Assembly (NCBI RefSeq): GCF_018603515.1
Contig: NZ_JACATN010000003.1
Span: 682,001 to 746,000, forward strand
Length of the DNA: 64,000 bases
Direction: 5' to 3'
From: Zobellia barbeyronii
Lineage (GTDB): Bacteria; Bacteroidota; Bacteroidia; Flavobacteriales; Flavobacteriaceae
Shown here piece by piece: positions 17,633-27,208 of this stretch. The notes beneath the pieces were generated by a model. It saw only the letters and a program-made list of their open reading frames with translations. It did no database searches and had not been told where the DNA came from. Within the stretch, counting starts at the first letter, position 1, and each line of letters starts with the position of its first letter. Position numbers and translations under genes: made by a program.

Positions 17633-18784
17633 ATGAAAAAACATCTATACATAGCGGCTCTAATTTTGGCATCGGGCGTACAGGCACAAGAAGCATTGTA
17701 CAATACCGGTAACCTCCGTATTCATGAAGGTGGTGTCATGGGCTTTCATACCGATCTAATTAATGATGGTAGTTTTGATGAAAATCTGGGCTTAGTCGGT
17801 TTCTACGGAGATAACCTTCGCAGCATTAGTGGTAGCTTTCCTGCTACGCTATATGATGTAGAGTTTGTAACAGGGTCAGGAACAGTTTTACAGAACGCTT
17901 TAAACGTATTGAACAATGCCAACTTTGTTACCGGAGATGTCATTACCGATCGGGCACAACCTGCTTTATCACTTAACTTCTTGGCAAATGCTTTTCCCAA
18001 TGGGCAAAGTAATATTAGTAAGGTAAACGGTTATGCGAGTGTAAACGATCAGCAGAATTTTATTTTCCCCGTAGGAGATGATGCGCAATTACGTCCGTTA
18101 ATATTAAGCTCAGAAGGCATTAATACTTTAGCCAGATGTGCCTATTTTATAGAAGACGCTAATAACCCTACTACCCTACCGGGTTCATATAATACAAATA
18201 ATAAAGATACCCAGATTGGCGATATCAGTATAATAGAATTTTGGCACTTAGAAGGTTCCGTACCTTCTAGTATACAACTCTCTTGGAACGAACGTAGCAA
18301 CATTGGCCTTCTAACTAGTGATGTTAACGAGGTTGCCATTGTAGGTTACAGTAAAGCTACCAATCGTTGGGAAAGCCTTAATGGTTCAGCACCTGCAGGA
18401 GATTTAAACGAAGGCGTTGTAGCTTCCGGTTCTTTTATTCCGGATGACTACGAAGTACTTACGTTTGCTGCCATGGGTGAACCTAGAGATTTTTTAAAAC
18501 TAGAAAACTATTTTGTTTCTCCTAACGGAGATGGCATTAATGATTTTCTTGAGATTCCAGAATTGGCGTTATCACCTAACAACTTTGTACAGATTTATAA
18601 CCGTGAGGGACTCAAGGTTTTTGAAAAACAAAACTACACAAATGAGTTCAACGGACTTTCCACACAAAATAATTTTGTCATAACAAGAGACCAAGGCCTT
18701 CCTTCTGGGGTGTATTTCTATATTGTTACACTAGACGATTTGGACCTTGAATTCCAAGGATTTTTATATTTGGCGAACGATTAA
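17633..18784 (+). CDS. Fibre partner 1 with T9SS type B sorting domain
   Basis: The ATG at 17633 gives 383 aa and a clean signal peptide (MKKHLYIAALILASGVQAQ); a TTG two codons upstream is less likely. Residues 20-280 form a domain shared only with the gene at 29429: NTGNLRIHEGGVMGF, DLINDGSFDENLGLVGFYG, SISGSFPATLYDVEF, QNFIFPVGDDAQLRPL, EFWHLEG and FIPDDYEVLTF. The last ~90 residues are a gliding-associated type B domain (FVSPNGDGINDFLEI, VQIYNREGLKVFE, NEFNGLS, GVYFYIVTLDD, GFLYL). It probably travels through the T9SS and sits on the surface with the fibre encoded 30 nt upstream, possibly as its anchor. The operon ends at the terminator just after the stop. Confidence 0.9.
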   Translation: MKKHLYIAALILASGVQAQEALYNTGNLRIHEGGVMGFHTDLINDGSFDENLGLVGFYGDNLRSISGSFPATLYDVEFVTGSGTVLQNALNVLNNANFVTGDVITDRAQPALSLNFLANAFPNGQSNISKVNGYASVNDQQNFIFPVGDDAQLRPLILSSEGINTLARCAYFIEDANNPTTLPGSYNTNNKDTQIGDISIIEFWHLEGSVPSSIQLSWNERSNIGLLTSDVNEVAIVGYSKATNRWESLNGSAPAGDLNEGVVASGSFIPDDYEVLTFAAMGEPRDFLKLENYFVSPNGDGINDFLEIPELALSPNNFVQIYNREGLKVFEKQNYTNEFNGLSTQNNFVITRDQGLPSGVYFYIVTLDDLDLEFQGFLYLAND

Positions 18785-18787
18785 TTA

Positions 18788-18818
18788 AAAAAGAGACCAC
18801 TTAGGTCTCTTTTTTTTT
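18788..18818 (+). terminator. Rho-independent terminator of fibre cassette 1
   Basis: Stem AAAGAGACC / GGTCTCTTT with a 5-nt loop (ACTTA) and an eight-T run, beginning 4 nt after the stop codon. Confidence 0.92.
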
Positions 18819-18936
18819 ACCGTTCATCGATCTTTTATACTTCATTTTACTTTTACAGAATTTACCTACAACTATTTTCCCTTGTAACACTACAACTTCA
18901 CTTCACTTCACAACAAATAGTGTGCATTTCATCGAT
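18818..18936 (+). promoter_or_regulatory. Two TTCRTCGAY motifs upstream of fibre cassette 2
   Basis: TACCGTTCATCGAT at 18818-18831 and TGCATTTCATCGAT at 18923-18936 lie in the same orientation, 105 nt apart (about ten helical turns), 290-400 nt before the fibre 2 ATG. The rest of the 440-nt gap (18785-19224) is AT-rich; TATTTTTTG near 19137-19145 is one base too long for an exact -7 element. No further ORF is supported. Confidence 0.4.
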
Positions 18937-19224
18937 CTGACTCTAACTTTACTTAAAAAAAGTTAAAGAGGCTCTGATTTATAATGACACGTCAGGGATT
19001 TACATTTTAAGTTTAAAACATATTTCTAAGCTTAAGCTGTAATTTAATTGGATTCTAAAATTGAACATTAGACTACTTGCCCCCACAAGGAACCCTTTCA
19101 CACGAATCTGAAATTTTCTTTAAAGCTATTTGAGCTTATTTTTTGAATGTCATTTTCAAAGAATAATTATAACTGACCTGCCATTTGTTCTCAAAAATAA
19201 ATGGTTATAAAATTGAAAATTAAT

Positions 19225-22200
19225 ATGAAAAACGTTCCCCTCGTCGTTCTCTTGTTTTTAACGCAACTCGCGTTTTCACAAGTAAAAATTGGAGATAACA
19301 TTAATCAGATTGATGCGGCCTCGTTAATGGAACTAGAAAGTTCCACTAAAGTATTTGTGGTTACGCGGGTTACCAATGCCCAAATGAACAGTATTACTCC
19401 ATTAAATGGGGCACTGGTCTTTAACACCGATCAGAATTGCCTGTTTCAATACAAAGGTAATATTTGGTCCAGTCTATGTGTAAACATTGCTGCTGGGGAA
19501 ACCATTACCGCCTTATTGGATAATAATGATGGTACGGTAACCTATACGAATGAAGCGGGTATTTCTGCTCTAATTTCAAAAGCAAACTTAGTAGACAATC
19601 TAGATGGTAGCTATACTTTTAGTAATGGTACTAACGCAATAAACTTTGTTGGCACGGACAACCAAAATTTGGAAAATGCCAATTTAGACGCTACTACATC
19701 TATTTTAAATATTGATATCGAGAACGGAAATAGTACCACTGCAAACCTTTCAGCTTTGGAAGAATCTGCAGATATCACTGCAGTTCAAGACGATGTTGAT
19801 GCAAATGAAGCGGATGCAGATTCCGCACTACTTGCTGAAATTAACAGAGCTACAGCTGCCGAAACAAATTTACAAGCTGATGTTGACACAAACGAAGCTG
19901 ACGCCGATGCTGCAATTTTAGCCGAAACAACTAGAGCTACTGCCGCTGAAACTACTATCCAGAATGATGTAAACCAAAATGAGGCAGATGCAGATGCAGC
20001 CATCGCTTTAAAAGAAGATACCGCAAACAAATCGACTGACGTTACCCTTGCCGATGCTACCGATACCAAGTTCCCAACGGAACTTGCCGTTAAGACCTAT
20101 GTGGACGGACAAATTGCCGCAACTGCAGATGACGATATTACTGCAGCGACTATAGATGCTGCCAGTGTTTTGAAAATTGATGAAGGTACTACCTCGGTTA
20201 CCGTTGACCTGTCCGATTTGGAAGAATCTGCAGACATTACTGCCGAAACAAATAGAGCAACTGCTGCCGAAACCGCTATTCAGAATGATGTTGACCAGAA
20301 CGAAGCAGATGCCGATGCTGCAATTTTAGCCGAAACAACCAGAGCTACTGCCGCTGAAACTGCTATCCAGAATGATGTAAATCAAAATGAGGCAGATGCA
20401 GATGCTGCGATCGCATTAAAAGAAGATACCGCAAACAAGTCGACCGACATTACCCTTGCCGACGCTACCGATACCAAGTTCCCAACGGAACTTGCCGTAA
20501 AAACCTATGTGGACGGACAAATTGCCGCCACTGCCGATGACGATATTACAGCAGCGACTATAGATGCTGCAAGTGTTTTGAAAATTGACGAAGGTGCTAC
20601 TTCAGTTACCGTTGACCTTTCCGATTTGGAAGAATCTGCCGACATTATTGCTGTTCAAGACGATGTTGATGCAAATGAAGCCGACGCTGATGCAGCAATA
20701 CTCGCAGAAACAAACAGAGCAACTGCTGCCGAAACTGCTATCCAGAATGATGTTGACCAGAACGAAGCTGACGCCGATGCTGCAATTTTAGCAGAAGCAA
20801 CTAGAGCTACTGCTGCTGAAACTGTTATCCAAAATGATGTAAACCAAAATGAAGCAGATGCCGATGCTGCCATCTCTCTTAAAGAAGATGCCGCAAACAA
20901 ATCGACTGACGTTACCCTTGCCGATGCTACCGATACCAAGTTCCCAACGGAACTTGCCGTTAAGACCTATGTGGACGGACAAATTGCCGCAACTGCAGAT
21001 GACGATATTACAGCTGCGACTATCGATGCTGCCAGCTTATTAAAAATAGATGAAGGTGCTACTTCCGTAACCGTTGACCTTTCCGATTTGGAAGAATCTG
21101 CAGATATTATTGCTGTTCAAGACGATGTTGATGCAAATGAAGCCGACGCTGATGCCGCAATACTGGCAGAAACAAACAGAGCAACTGCTGCCGAAACTGC
21201 TATCCAGAATGATGTTGACCAGAACGAAGCTGACGCCGATGCTGCAATTTTAGCCGAAACAACTAGAGCTACTGCCGCTGAAACTGCTATCCAGAATGAT
21301 GTAAATCAAAACGAAGCGGACGCGGACGCGGCCATCTCATTAAAAGAAGATACCGCAAACAAGTCAACCGACGTTACCCTTGCCGACCCAACCGATACAA
21401 AGTTCCCAACAGAATTGGCCGTAAAAACTTATGTGGACGGACAAATTGCCGCAACTGCAGATGACGATATTACTGCAGCGACTATCGATGCTGCCAGTGT
21501 TTTGAAAATTGACGAAGGTGCTACCTCGGTTACCGTTGACCTTTCCGATTTGGAAGAATCTGCCGACATTACTGCCGTTCAAGACGATGTTGATGCAAAT
21601 GAAGCCGACGCTGATGCAGCAATACTCGCAGAAACAAACAGAGCAACTGCTGCCGAAACTGCTATCCAGAATGATGTAAATCAAAACGAAGCAGATGCCG
21701 ATGCTGCCATCGCTTTAAAGGAAGATGCCGCAAACAAATCGACAGATGTAACCCTTGCCGATGCTACCGATACCAAGTTCCCAACGGAACTTGCAGTTAA
21801 GACCTATGTGGACGGACAAATTGCCGCAACTGCAGATGACGATATTACTGCAGCGACTATAGATGCCGCCAGTGTTTTGAAAATTGACGAAGGTGCTACT
21901 TCCATTACCGTTGACCTTTCTGATTTGGAAGAGTCCGCAGATATCACTGCCGTTCAAAATGATGTGGACCAGAACGAAGCTGACGCCGATGCTGCAATTT
22001 TAGCGGAAACAACTAGAGCTACTGCTGCTGAAACTGCTATTCAGAATGATGTAAACCAAAATGAAGCAGATGCAGATGCTGCCATCGCTTTAAAAGAAGA
22101 TGCCGCAAACAAATCGACTGACGTAACTCTTGCCGACCCAACCGATACCAAGTTCCCAACGGAACTTGCCGTTAAGACCTATGTGGACGGACAAATTGCC

Positions 22201-25200
22201 GCCACTGCAGATGACGATATTACTGCAGCGACTATAGATGCTGCCAGCGTTTTGAAAATTGACGAAGGTGCTACCTCCGTTACCGTTGACCTTTCCGATT
22301 TGGAAGAATCTGCGGACATTACTGCCGAAACAAATAGAGCAACTGCTGCCGAAACCGCTATTCAGAATGATGTTGACCAAAACGAAGCTGACGCCGATGC
22401 TGCAATTTTAGCCGAAACAACCAGAGCTACTGCTGCTGAAACTGCTATCCAAAATGATGTAAATCAAAATGAGGCTGATGCAGATGCAGCAATCGCATTA
22501 AAAGAAGATGCCGCAAACAAATCGACAGATGTTACTCTTGCCGACCCAACCGATACCAAGTTCCCAACGGAACTTGCCGTTAAGACCTATGTGGACGGAC
22601 AAATTGCCGCAACTGCAGATGACGATATTACTGCAGCGACTATAGATGCCGCCAGTGTTTTGAAAATTGACGAAGGTGCTACCTCCGTTACCGTTGACCT
22701 TTCCGATTTGGAAGAATCTGCCGACATTACTGCCGTTCAAAACGATGTAGACCAAAACGAGTCCGACGCGGACACCGCTATTACTGCAGTTCAAGACGAT
22801 GTAGACCAAAACGAAACCGATGCTGATGCAGCAATACTTGCAGAAACCAACAGGGCAACAGCAGCTGAAACCGCTATCCAGAATGATGTAAATCAAAATG
22901 AGGCAGATGCCGATGCTGCCATCGCATTAAAAGAAGATGCCGCAAACAAATCGACTGACATTACCCTTGCCGACGCTACCGATACCAAGTTCCCAACGGA
23001 ACTTGCCGTCAAGACCTATGTGGACGGACAAATTGCCGCTACCGCAGATGACGATATTACAGCAGCGACTATAGATGCTGCCAGTGTTTTGAAAATTGAT
23101 GAAGGTGCTACTTCCGTTACCGTTGACCTTTCCGATTTGGAAGAATCTGCAGATATAATTGCCGTTCAAGACGATGTTGACCAAAACGAGTCCGACGCGG
23201 ACGCTGCAATACTCGCAGAAACAAACAGAGCAACTGCTGCCGAAACTGCTATCCAGAATGATGTTGACCAGAACGAAGCTGACGCCGATGCTGCAATTTT
23301 AGCCGAAACAACTAGAGCAACTGCCGCTGAAACTGCTATCCAGAATGATGTAAATCAAAATGAGGCAGATGCAGACGCAGCCATCGCTTTAAAAGAAGAT
23401 ACCGCAAACAAGTCGACCGACATTACCCTTGCCGATGCTACCGATACCAAGTTCCCAACGGAACTTGCCGTTAAGACCTATGTGGACGGACAAATTGCCG
23501 CTACCGCCGATGACGATATTACAGCTGCTACTATAGATGCTGCAAGTGTTTTGAAAATTGACGAAGGTGCTACTTCAGTTACCGTTGACCTTTCCGCTTT
23601 GGAAGAATCTGCCGACATTATTGCTGTTCAAGACGATGTTGATGCAAATGAAGCCGACGCTGATGCAGCAATACTCGCAGAAACAAACAGAGCAACTGCT
23701 TCCGAAACTGCTATCCAGAATGATGTTAACCAGAACGAAGCTGACGCCGATGCTGCAATTTTAGCCGAAACAACTAGAGCTACTGCTGCTGAAACTGCTA
23801 TCCAAAATGATGTAAATCAAAATGAGGCAGATGCAGACGCAGCCATCGCTTTAAAAGAAGATGCCGCAAACAAATCAACCGACGTTACCCTTGCCGACCC
23901 AACCGATACCAAGTTCCCAACAGAACTTGCCGTAAAAACTTATGTGGACGGACAAATTGCCGCTACCGCAGATGACGATATTACAGCAGCGACTATAGAT
24001 GCTGCCAGTGTTTTGAAAATTGACGAAGGTGCTACTTCAGTTACCGTTGACCTTTCCGATTTGGAAGAATCTGCCGACATTACTGCCGTTCAAGACGATG
24101 TGGACCAAAACGAGTCCGACGCGGACGCTGCAATACTCGCAGAAACAAACAGAGCAACTGCTGCCGAAACTGCTATCCAGAATGATGTTGACCAGAACGA
24201 AGTTGACGCCGATGCTGCAATTTTAGCCGAAACAACTAGAGCTACTGCTGCTGAAACTGTTATCCAAAATGATGTAAACCAAAATGAAGCAGATGCCGAT
24301 GCTGCCATCGCTCTTAAAGAAGATGCCGCAAATAAATCTACTGACGTTACCCTTGCCGATGCTACCGATACCAAGTTCCCAACGGAACTTGCCGTTAAGA
24401 CCTATGTGGACGGACAAATAGCAGCAACTGCCGATGACGATATTACAGCTGCGACTATAGATGCTGCCAGTGTTTTGAAAATTGATGAAGGCGCTACTTC
24501 AGTTACAGTTGACCTTTCAGCTTTGGAAGAGTCTGCCGATATCACTGCAGTTCAAAATGATGTTGACACAAACGAGGCTGACGCAGATGCAGCTATACTC
24601 GCAGAAACAAACAGAGCAACTGCTGCCGAAACCGCTATTCAGAATGATGTTGACCAGAACGAAGCTGACGCCGATGCCGCTATCGCGTTAAAAGAAAATG
24701 CCGCCAATAAATCAACTGATGCAACTCTTTCAGATGCTACCAATACTAAGTTCCCAACAGCACTTGCCGTTAAAACTTATATTGATGGACAAATAACACT
24801 CTCAGCTGATGATGATATTACAGGAGCTTCTATAGATGCTGCCAGTCTTTTAAAAATAGATGAAGGTGCCACCTCAGTAACCGTTGACCTTTCCGCTTTG
24901 GAAGAGTCCGACGATATTACTGCCGTTCAAGACGATGTTGACTTGAACGAAGCCGATGCCGATGTCGCCATCGCATTAAAAGAAGATGCCGCAAACAAAT
25001 CGACTGACGTAACTCTTGCCGATGTTACGGACACAAAGTTCCCAACAGAACTTGCCGTTAAGACTTATGTAGACGGACAAATTACGGCTACTGCCGATGA
25101 CGATATTACTGGAGTAACCATAAATACATCAAGTATATTAACAATTAGTGAAGGTGGAACTTCAGTAACAGCTAACCTTTCAGCTTTGGAAGAATCAGCT

Positions 25201-27204
25201 GATATTACCGCAGTTCAGAATGATGTAAATCAAAATGAAGCCGATGCCGATGCCGCTATTTTAGCGGAACAACTAAGAGCTACTGCAGCAGAAACCACGC
25301 TTCAAAACAATATCAACTTAAAAGAAGATGCCAATAATAAATCTACGGACGTAAATCTTGCTGACGCCTCTAATACGAAGTTCCCAACTGAACTTGCTGT
25401 AAAAACGTATGTTGACAGTCAAGTTGGAAGTGTAAATAGCCTCACAAACAGCAATATTTTTGTTGGAGATAATAGTAATATTGCACAAGGAGTTGCGATG
25501 AGCGGAGACGCCACCCTATCCAACACCGGTGCTTTAACTATTGAAACCGATGCAGTTACCGCTACCAAAATAAATGTTGATGTTGCAGGAAATGGTTTAT
25601 CACAGAATGCTACAACTGGAGCACTAGAAGTTGATGCCTTAGGTATTTCAGATTTAGTTACGGGGAATAAGATTGCAACCATAACGCAACCTGATGCCTC
25701 TACAGTGGTTATTAATGAAACTATAACCTCATTTGCAGAAGTTTCTGGAAATAGAAGTATTCTACGCTTTACTAATGAGGCAAATGGAACAGATGATGTT
25801 ACCAGTGTAGTAAGAAGTGTAAACGGTGTTGTGCCGGCCGCAAATGGTAATGTTGCCGTAATCCTTTCAAGTACCTCAACAGGTCTTGAAGCAGATTTAC
25901 CGACAATGGGATTAGATTCAGATATTTATATAGTAACCGGAGAATCTGGCTTAACGGCAGATAGAAATGGAGTTGCCTTTATTTATGATGATGTTACAGG
26001 ATGGCAAGAAGTAACTACCGACCTTTCTACAAACGATGCTCGGTATTTGAATGTAAACGGAGATGCCATGGCAGGCACATTGTCTATGGCCAGTCATCCT
26101 TTAACCAATTTATTAGACCCTTCCAACGCGCAAGATGCAGCTACTAAAAATTATGTTGATGGTTTAGCTACTGGAGATATAACTTCTACAGACTTAACGG
26201 TTACCAACGGAACTGATTCTGCTTTTAAGGATGTCACCTTAACCATTGCCAACGGTGCCGTAACTCCCTTAAAAATAGCTGCGGGAGCCAATAACCAATC
26301 ACTCGTTACGGACAATACAGGAACAGTTTCTTGGATAGATTCTAGCACTTTTAACCACTCTGGAACGACAGGTTCTGTTTTCTTTGCAGGTGCTACAGGA
26401 ACTCCTAGTGAAGATAACGACCAACTATTTTGGGATAGCACACTTAACAGGTTAGGCATTGGTACCGATACCCCTACTCATAAACTACAAGTTAGCGGAC
26501 AAGTTAGGGCTACTTCATTTGCCAATGCAGACGGTACTGCCAATGCTCCTTCTTATCGCTTTAATAGTGATGCGGACATGGGTATGTACAGACTAGCCGC
26601 CAATCAATTAGGCTTCTCCACCAACGGAACAAGTGCTATGTTAATTGATGCCTCTCAAAATGTAGGTATTGGTACAGTTACACCAGACGAAAGTCTTCAT
26701 ATAGCTAATAACATGAGACTAGATGGTAGTTTTGAAGACAAGGATGGCGAAGCTGGAACAGCTGGCCAAGTATTGTCATCAACAGCAACTGGAACAGATT
26801 GGATAGACGCTCCTTCAGCAGACCCAAAGATTAGCACTGATGCCGGAAATAGCGTGACCGCAGGTACAGACGCAGGAGTTTTCTATAACAGCCCTATCAA
26901 AGCTTTTGGTAAAATTTCTTCAGCGGGAACGGTTATTAAATCAACTCCCGGAGTTACTGTCACAAAACTGGCTGGTTTAGGTCACTACCAAGTTACTTTG
27001 GCCGCAGGTACAACAGCAGATTCAGATTACATTATTCAACTATCACAACCAGGAAGAGGTGGTGCTGGAAATGATGACCCAGGAATATCATACAGTAGCC
27101 AAACCACTACAACATTTGACGTAATCATAGGAGATAACGATAATGGAGGTACGGACCGTACTAGATTTGATTCTGAATTTATGTTCACCATTTTAGACCT
27201 GTAA
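19225..27204 (+). CDS. Giant surface fibre protein 2 with long acidic repeat stalk
   Basis: The ATG at 19225 puts the signal peptide (MKNVPLVVLLFLTQLAFSQ) at the start; an ATG eight codons upstream would spoil it. The product is 2659 aa. Residues ~19-95 are the shared module (VKIGDNINQIDAASLMELES, TRVTNAQM, GALVFNT, FQYKGNIWSSLC). Residues ~179-2067 are a stalk of thirteen repeats plus a degenerate fourteenth, rich in Ala, Asp, Glu and Thr, with predicted coiled-coil segments (AETNRATAAETAIQNDVDQ) alternating with KFPTELAVKTYVDGQI, a motif family typical of phage-tail-like fibres. After the stalk come beta-rich regions with NVGIGTxTP strands and a compact C-terminal domain (~2531-2659) rich in Gly, Thr and Asp. 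No sorting domain is visible. It heads a five-gene operon and the next ATG is 4 nt away. Confidence 0.9.
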   Translation: MKNVPLVVLLFLTQLAFSQVKIGDNINQIDAASLMELESSTKVFVVTRVTNAQMNSITPLNGALVFNTDQNCLFQYKGNIWSSLCVNIAAGETITALLDNNDGTVTYTNEAGISALISKANLVDNLDGSYTFSNGTNAINFVGTDNQNLENANLDATTSILNIDIENGNSTTANLSALEESADITAVQDDVDANEADADSALLAEINRATAAETNLQADVDTNEADADAAILAETTRATAAETTIQNDVNQNEADADAAIALKEDTANKSTDVTLADATDTKFPTELAVKTYVDGQIAATADDDITAATIDAASVLKIDEGTTSVTVDLSDLEESADITAETNRATAAETAIQNDVDQNEADADAAILAETTRATAAETAIQNDVNQNEADADAAIALKEDTANKSTDITLADATDTKFPTELAVKTYVDGQIAATADDDITAATIDAASVLKIDEGATSVTVDLSDLEESADIIAVQDDVDANEADADAAILAETNRATAAETAIQNDVDQNEADADAAILAEATRATAAETVIQNDVNQNEADADAAISLKEDAANKSTDVTLADATDTKFPTELAVKTYVDGQIAATADDDITAATIDAASLLKIDEGATSVTVDLSDLEESADIIAVQDDVDANEADADAAILAETNRATAAETAIQNDVDQNEADADAAILAETTRATAAETAIQNDVNQNEADADAAISLKEDTANKSTDVTLADPTDTKFPTELAVKTYVDGQIAATADDDITAATIDAASVLKIDEGATSVTVDLSDLEESADITAVQDDVDANEADADAAILAETNRATAAETAIQNDVNQNEADADAAIALKEDAANKSTDVTLADATDTKFPTELAVKTYVDGQIAATADDDITAATIDAASVLKIDEGATSITVDLSDLEESADITAVQNDVDQNEADADAAILAETTRATAAETAIQNDVNQNEADADAAIALKEDAANKSTDVTLADPTDTKFPTELAVKTYVDGQIAATADDDITAATIDAASVLKIDEGATSVTVDLSDLEESADITAETNRATAAETAIQNDVDQNEADADAAILAETTRATAAETAIQNDVNQNEADADAAIALKEDAANKSTDVTLADPTDTKFPTELAVKTYVDGQIAATADDDITAATIDAASVLKIDEGATSVTVDLSDLEESADITAVQNDVDQNESDADTAITAVQDDVDQNETDADAAILAETNRATAAETAIQNDVNQNEADADAAIALKEDAANKSTDITLADATDTKFPTELAVKTYVDGQIAATADDDITAATIDAASVLKIDEGATSVTVDLSDLEESADIIAVQDDVDQNESDADAAILAETNRATAAETAIQNDVDQNEADADAAILAETTRATAAETAIQNDVNQNEADADAAIALKEDTANKSTDITLADATDTKFPTELAVKTYVDGQIAATADDDITAATIDAASVLKIDEGATSVTVDLSALEESADIIAVQDDVDANEADADAAILAETNRATASETAIQNDVNQNEADADAAILAETTRATAAETAIQNDVNQNEADADAAIALKEDAANKSTDVTLADPTDTKFPTELAVKTYVDGQIAATADDDITAATIDAASVLKIDEGATSVTVDLSDLEESADITAVQDDVDQNESDADAAILAETNRATAAETAIQNDVDQNEVDADAAILAETTRATAAETVIQNDVNQNEADADAAIALKEDAANKSTDVTLADATDTKFPTELAVKTYVDGQIAATADDDITAATIDAASVLKIDEGATSVTVDLSALEESADITAVQNDVDTNEADADAAILAETNRATAAETAIQNDVDQNEADADAAIALKENAANKSTDATLSDATNTKFPTALAVKTYIDGQITLSADDDITGASIDAASLLKIDEGATSVTVDLSALEESDDITAVQDDVDLNEADADVAIALKEDAANKSTDVTLADVTDTKFPTELAVKTYVDGQITATADDDITGVTINTSSILTISEGGTSVTANLSALEESADITAVQNDVNQNEADADAAILAEQLRATAAETTLQNNINLKEDANNKSTDVNLADASNTKFPTELAVKTYVDSQVGSVNSLTNSNIFVGDNSNIAQGVAMSGDATLSNTGALTIETDAVTATKINVDVAGNGLSQNATTGALEVDALGISDLVTGNKIATITQPDASTVVINETITSFAEVSGNRSILRFTNEANGTDDVTSVVRSVNGVVPAANGNVAVILSSTSTGLEADLPTMGLDSDIYIVTGESGLTADRNGVAFIYDDVTGWQEVTTDLSTNDARYLNVNGDAMAGTLSMASHPLTNLLDPSNAQDAATKNYVDGLATGDITSTDLTVTNGTDSAFKDVTLTIANGAVTPLKIAAGANNQSLVTDNTGTVSWIDSSTFNHSGTTGSVFFAGATGTPSEDNDQLFWDSTLNRLGIGTDTPTHKLQVSGQVRATSFANADGTANAPSYRFNSDADMGMYRLAANQLGFSTNGTSAMLIDASQNVGIGTVTPDESLHIANNMRLDGSFEDKDGEAGTAGQVLSSTATGTDWIDAPSADPKISTDAGNSVTAGTDAGVFYNSPIKAFGKISSAGTVIKSTPGVTVTKLAGLGHYQVTLAAGTTADSDYIIQLSQPGRGGAGNDDPGISYSSQTTTTFDVIIGDNDNGGTDRTRFDSEFMFTILDL
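19759..25425 (+). repeat. Tandem coding repeats of 288-462 bp forming the fibre 2 stalk
   Basis: Thirteen units, each from EESADI to KIDEGATSVTVDLS, plus a partial fourteenth. Full units are 154 codons (462 bp; for example the start points near 23558 and 24020 are exactly one unit apart). Shorter units mainly lack one or two copies of a 29-codon subunit (AETNRATAAETAIQNDVDQ + NEADADAAIL). Units 1-11 are nearly identical; units 12-14 diverge strongly toward the distal end. Confidence 0.93.
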
Positions 27205-27208
27205 GCAA

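Noticed and set aside
18785-19224. An attachment site or insertion between the fibre cassettes
   Set aside because: No tRNA, integrase, inverted-repeat ends or target duplication were seen; the gap holds a terminator, two motif copies and AT-rich DNA only.
19712-24691. Multiple 60-130-codon frames on both strands inside the fibre 2 repeats
   Set aside because: They recur at repeat spacing and are shadows of the repeated coding sequence.
19759-25425. CRISPR array, because of the long regular repeats
   Set aside because: Repeats are 288-462 bp, in one reading frame and without spacers.
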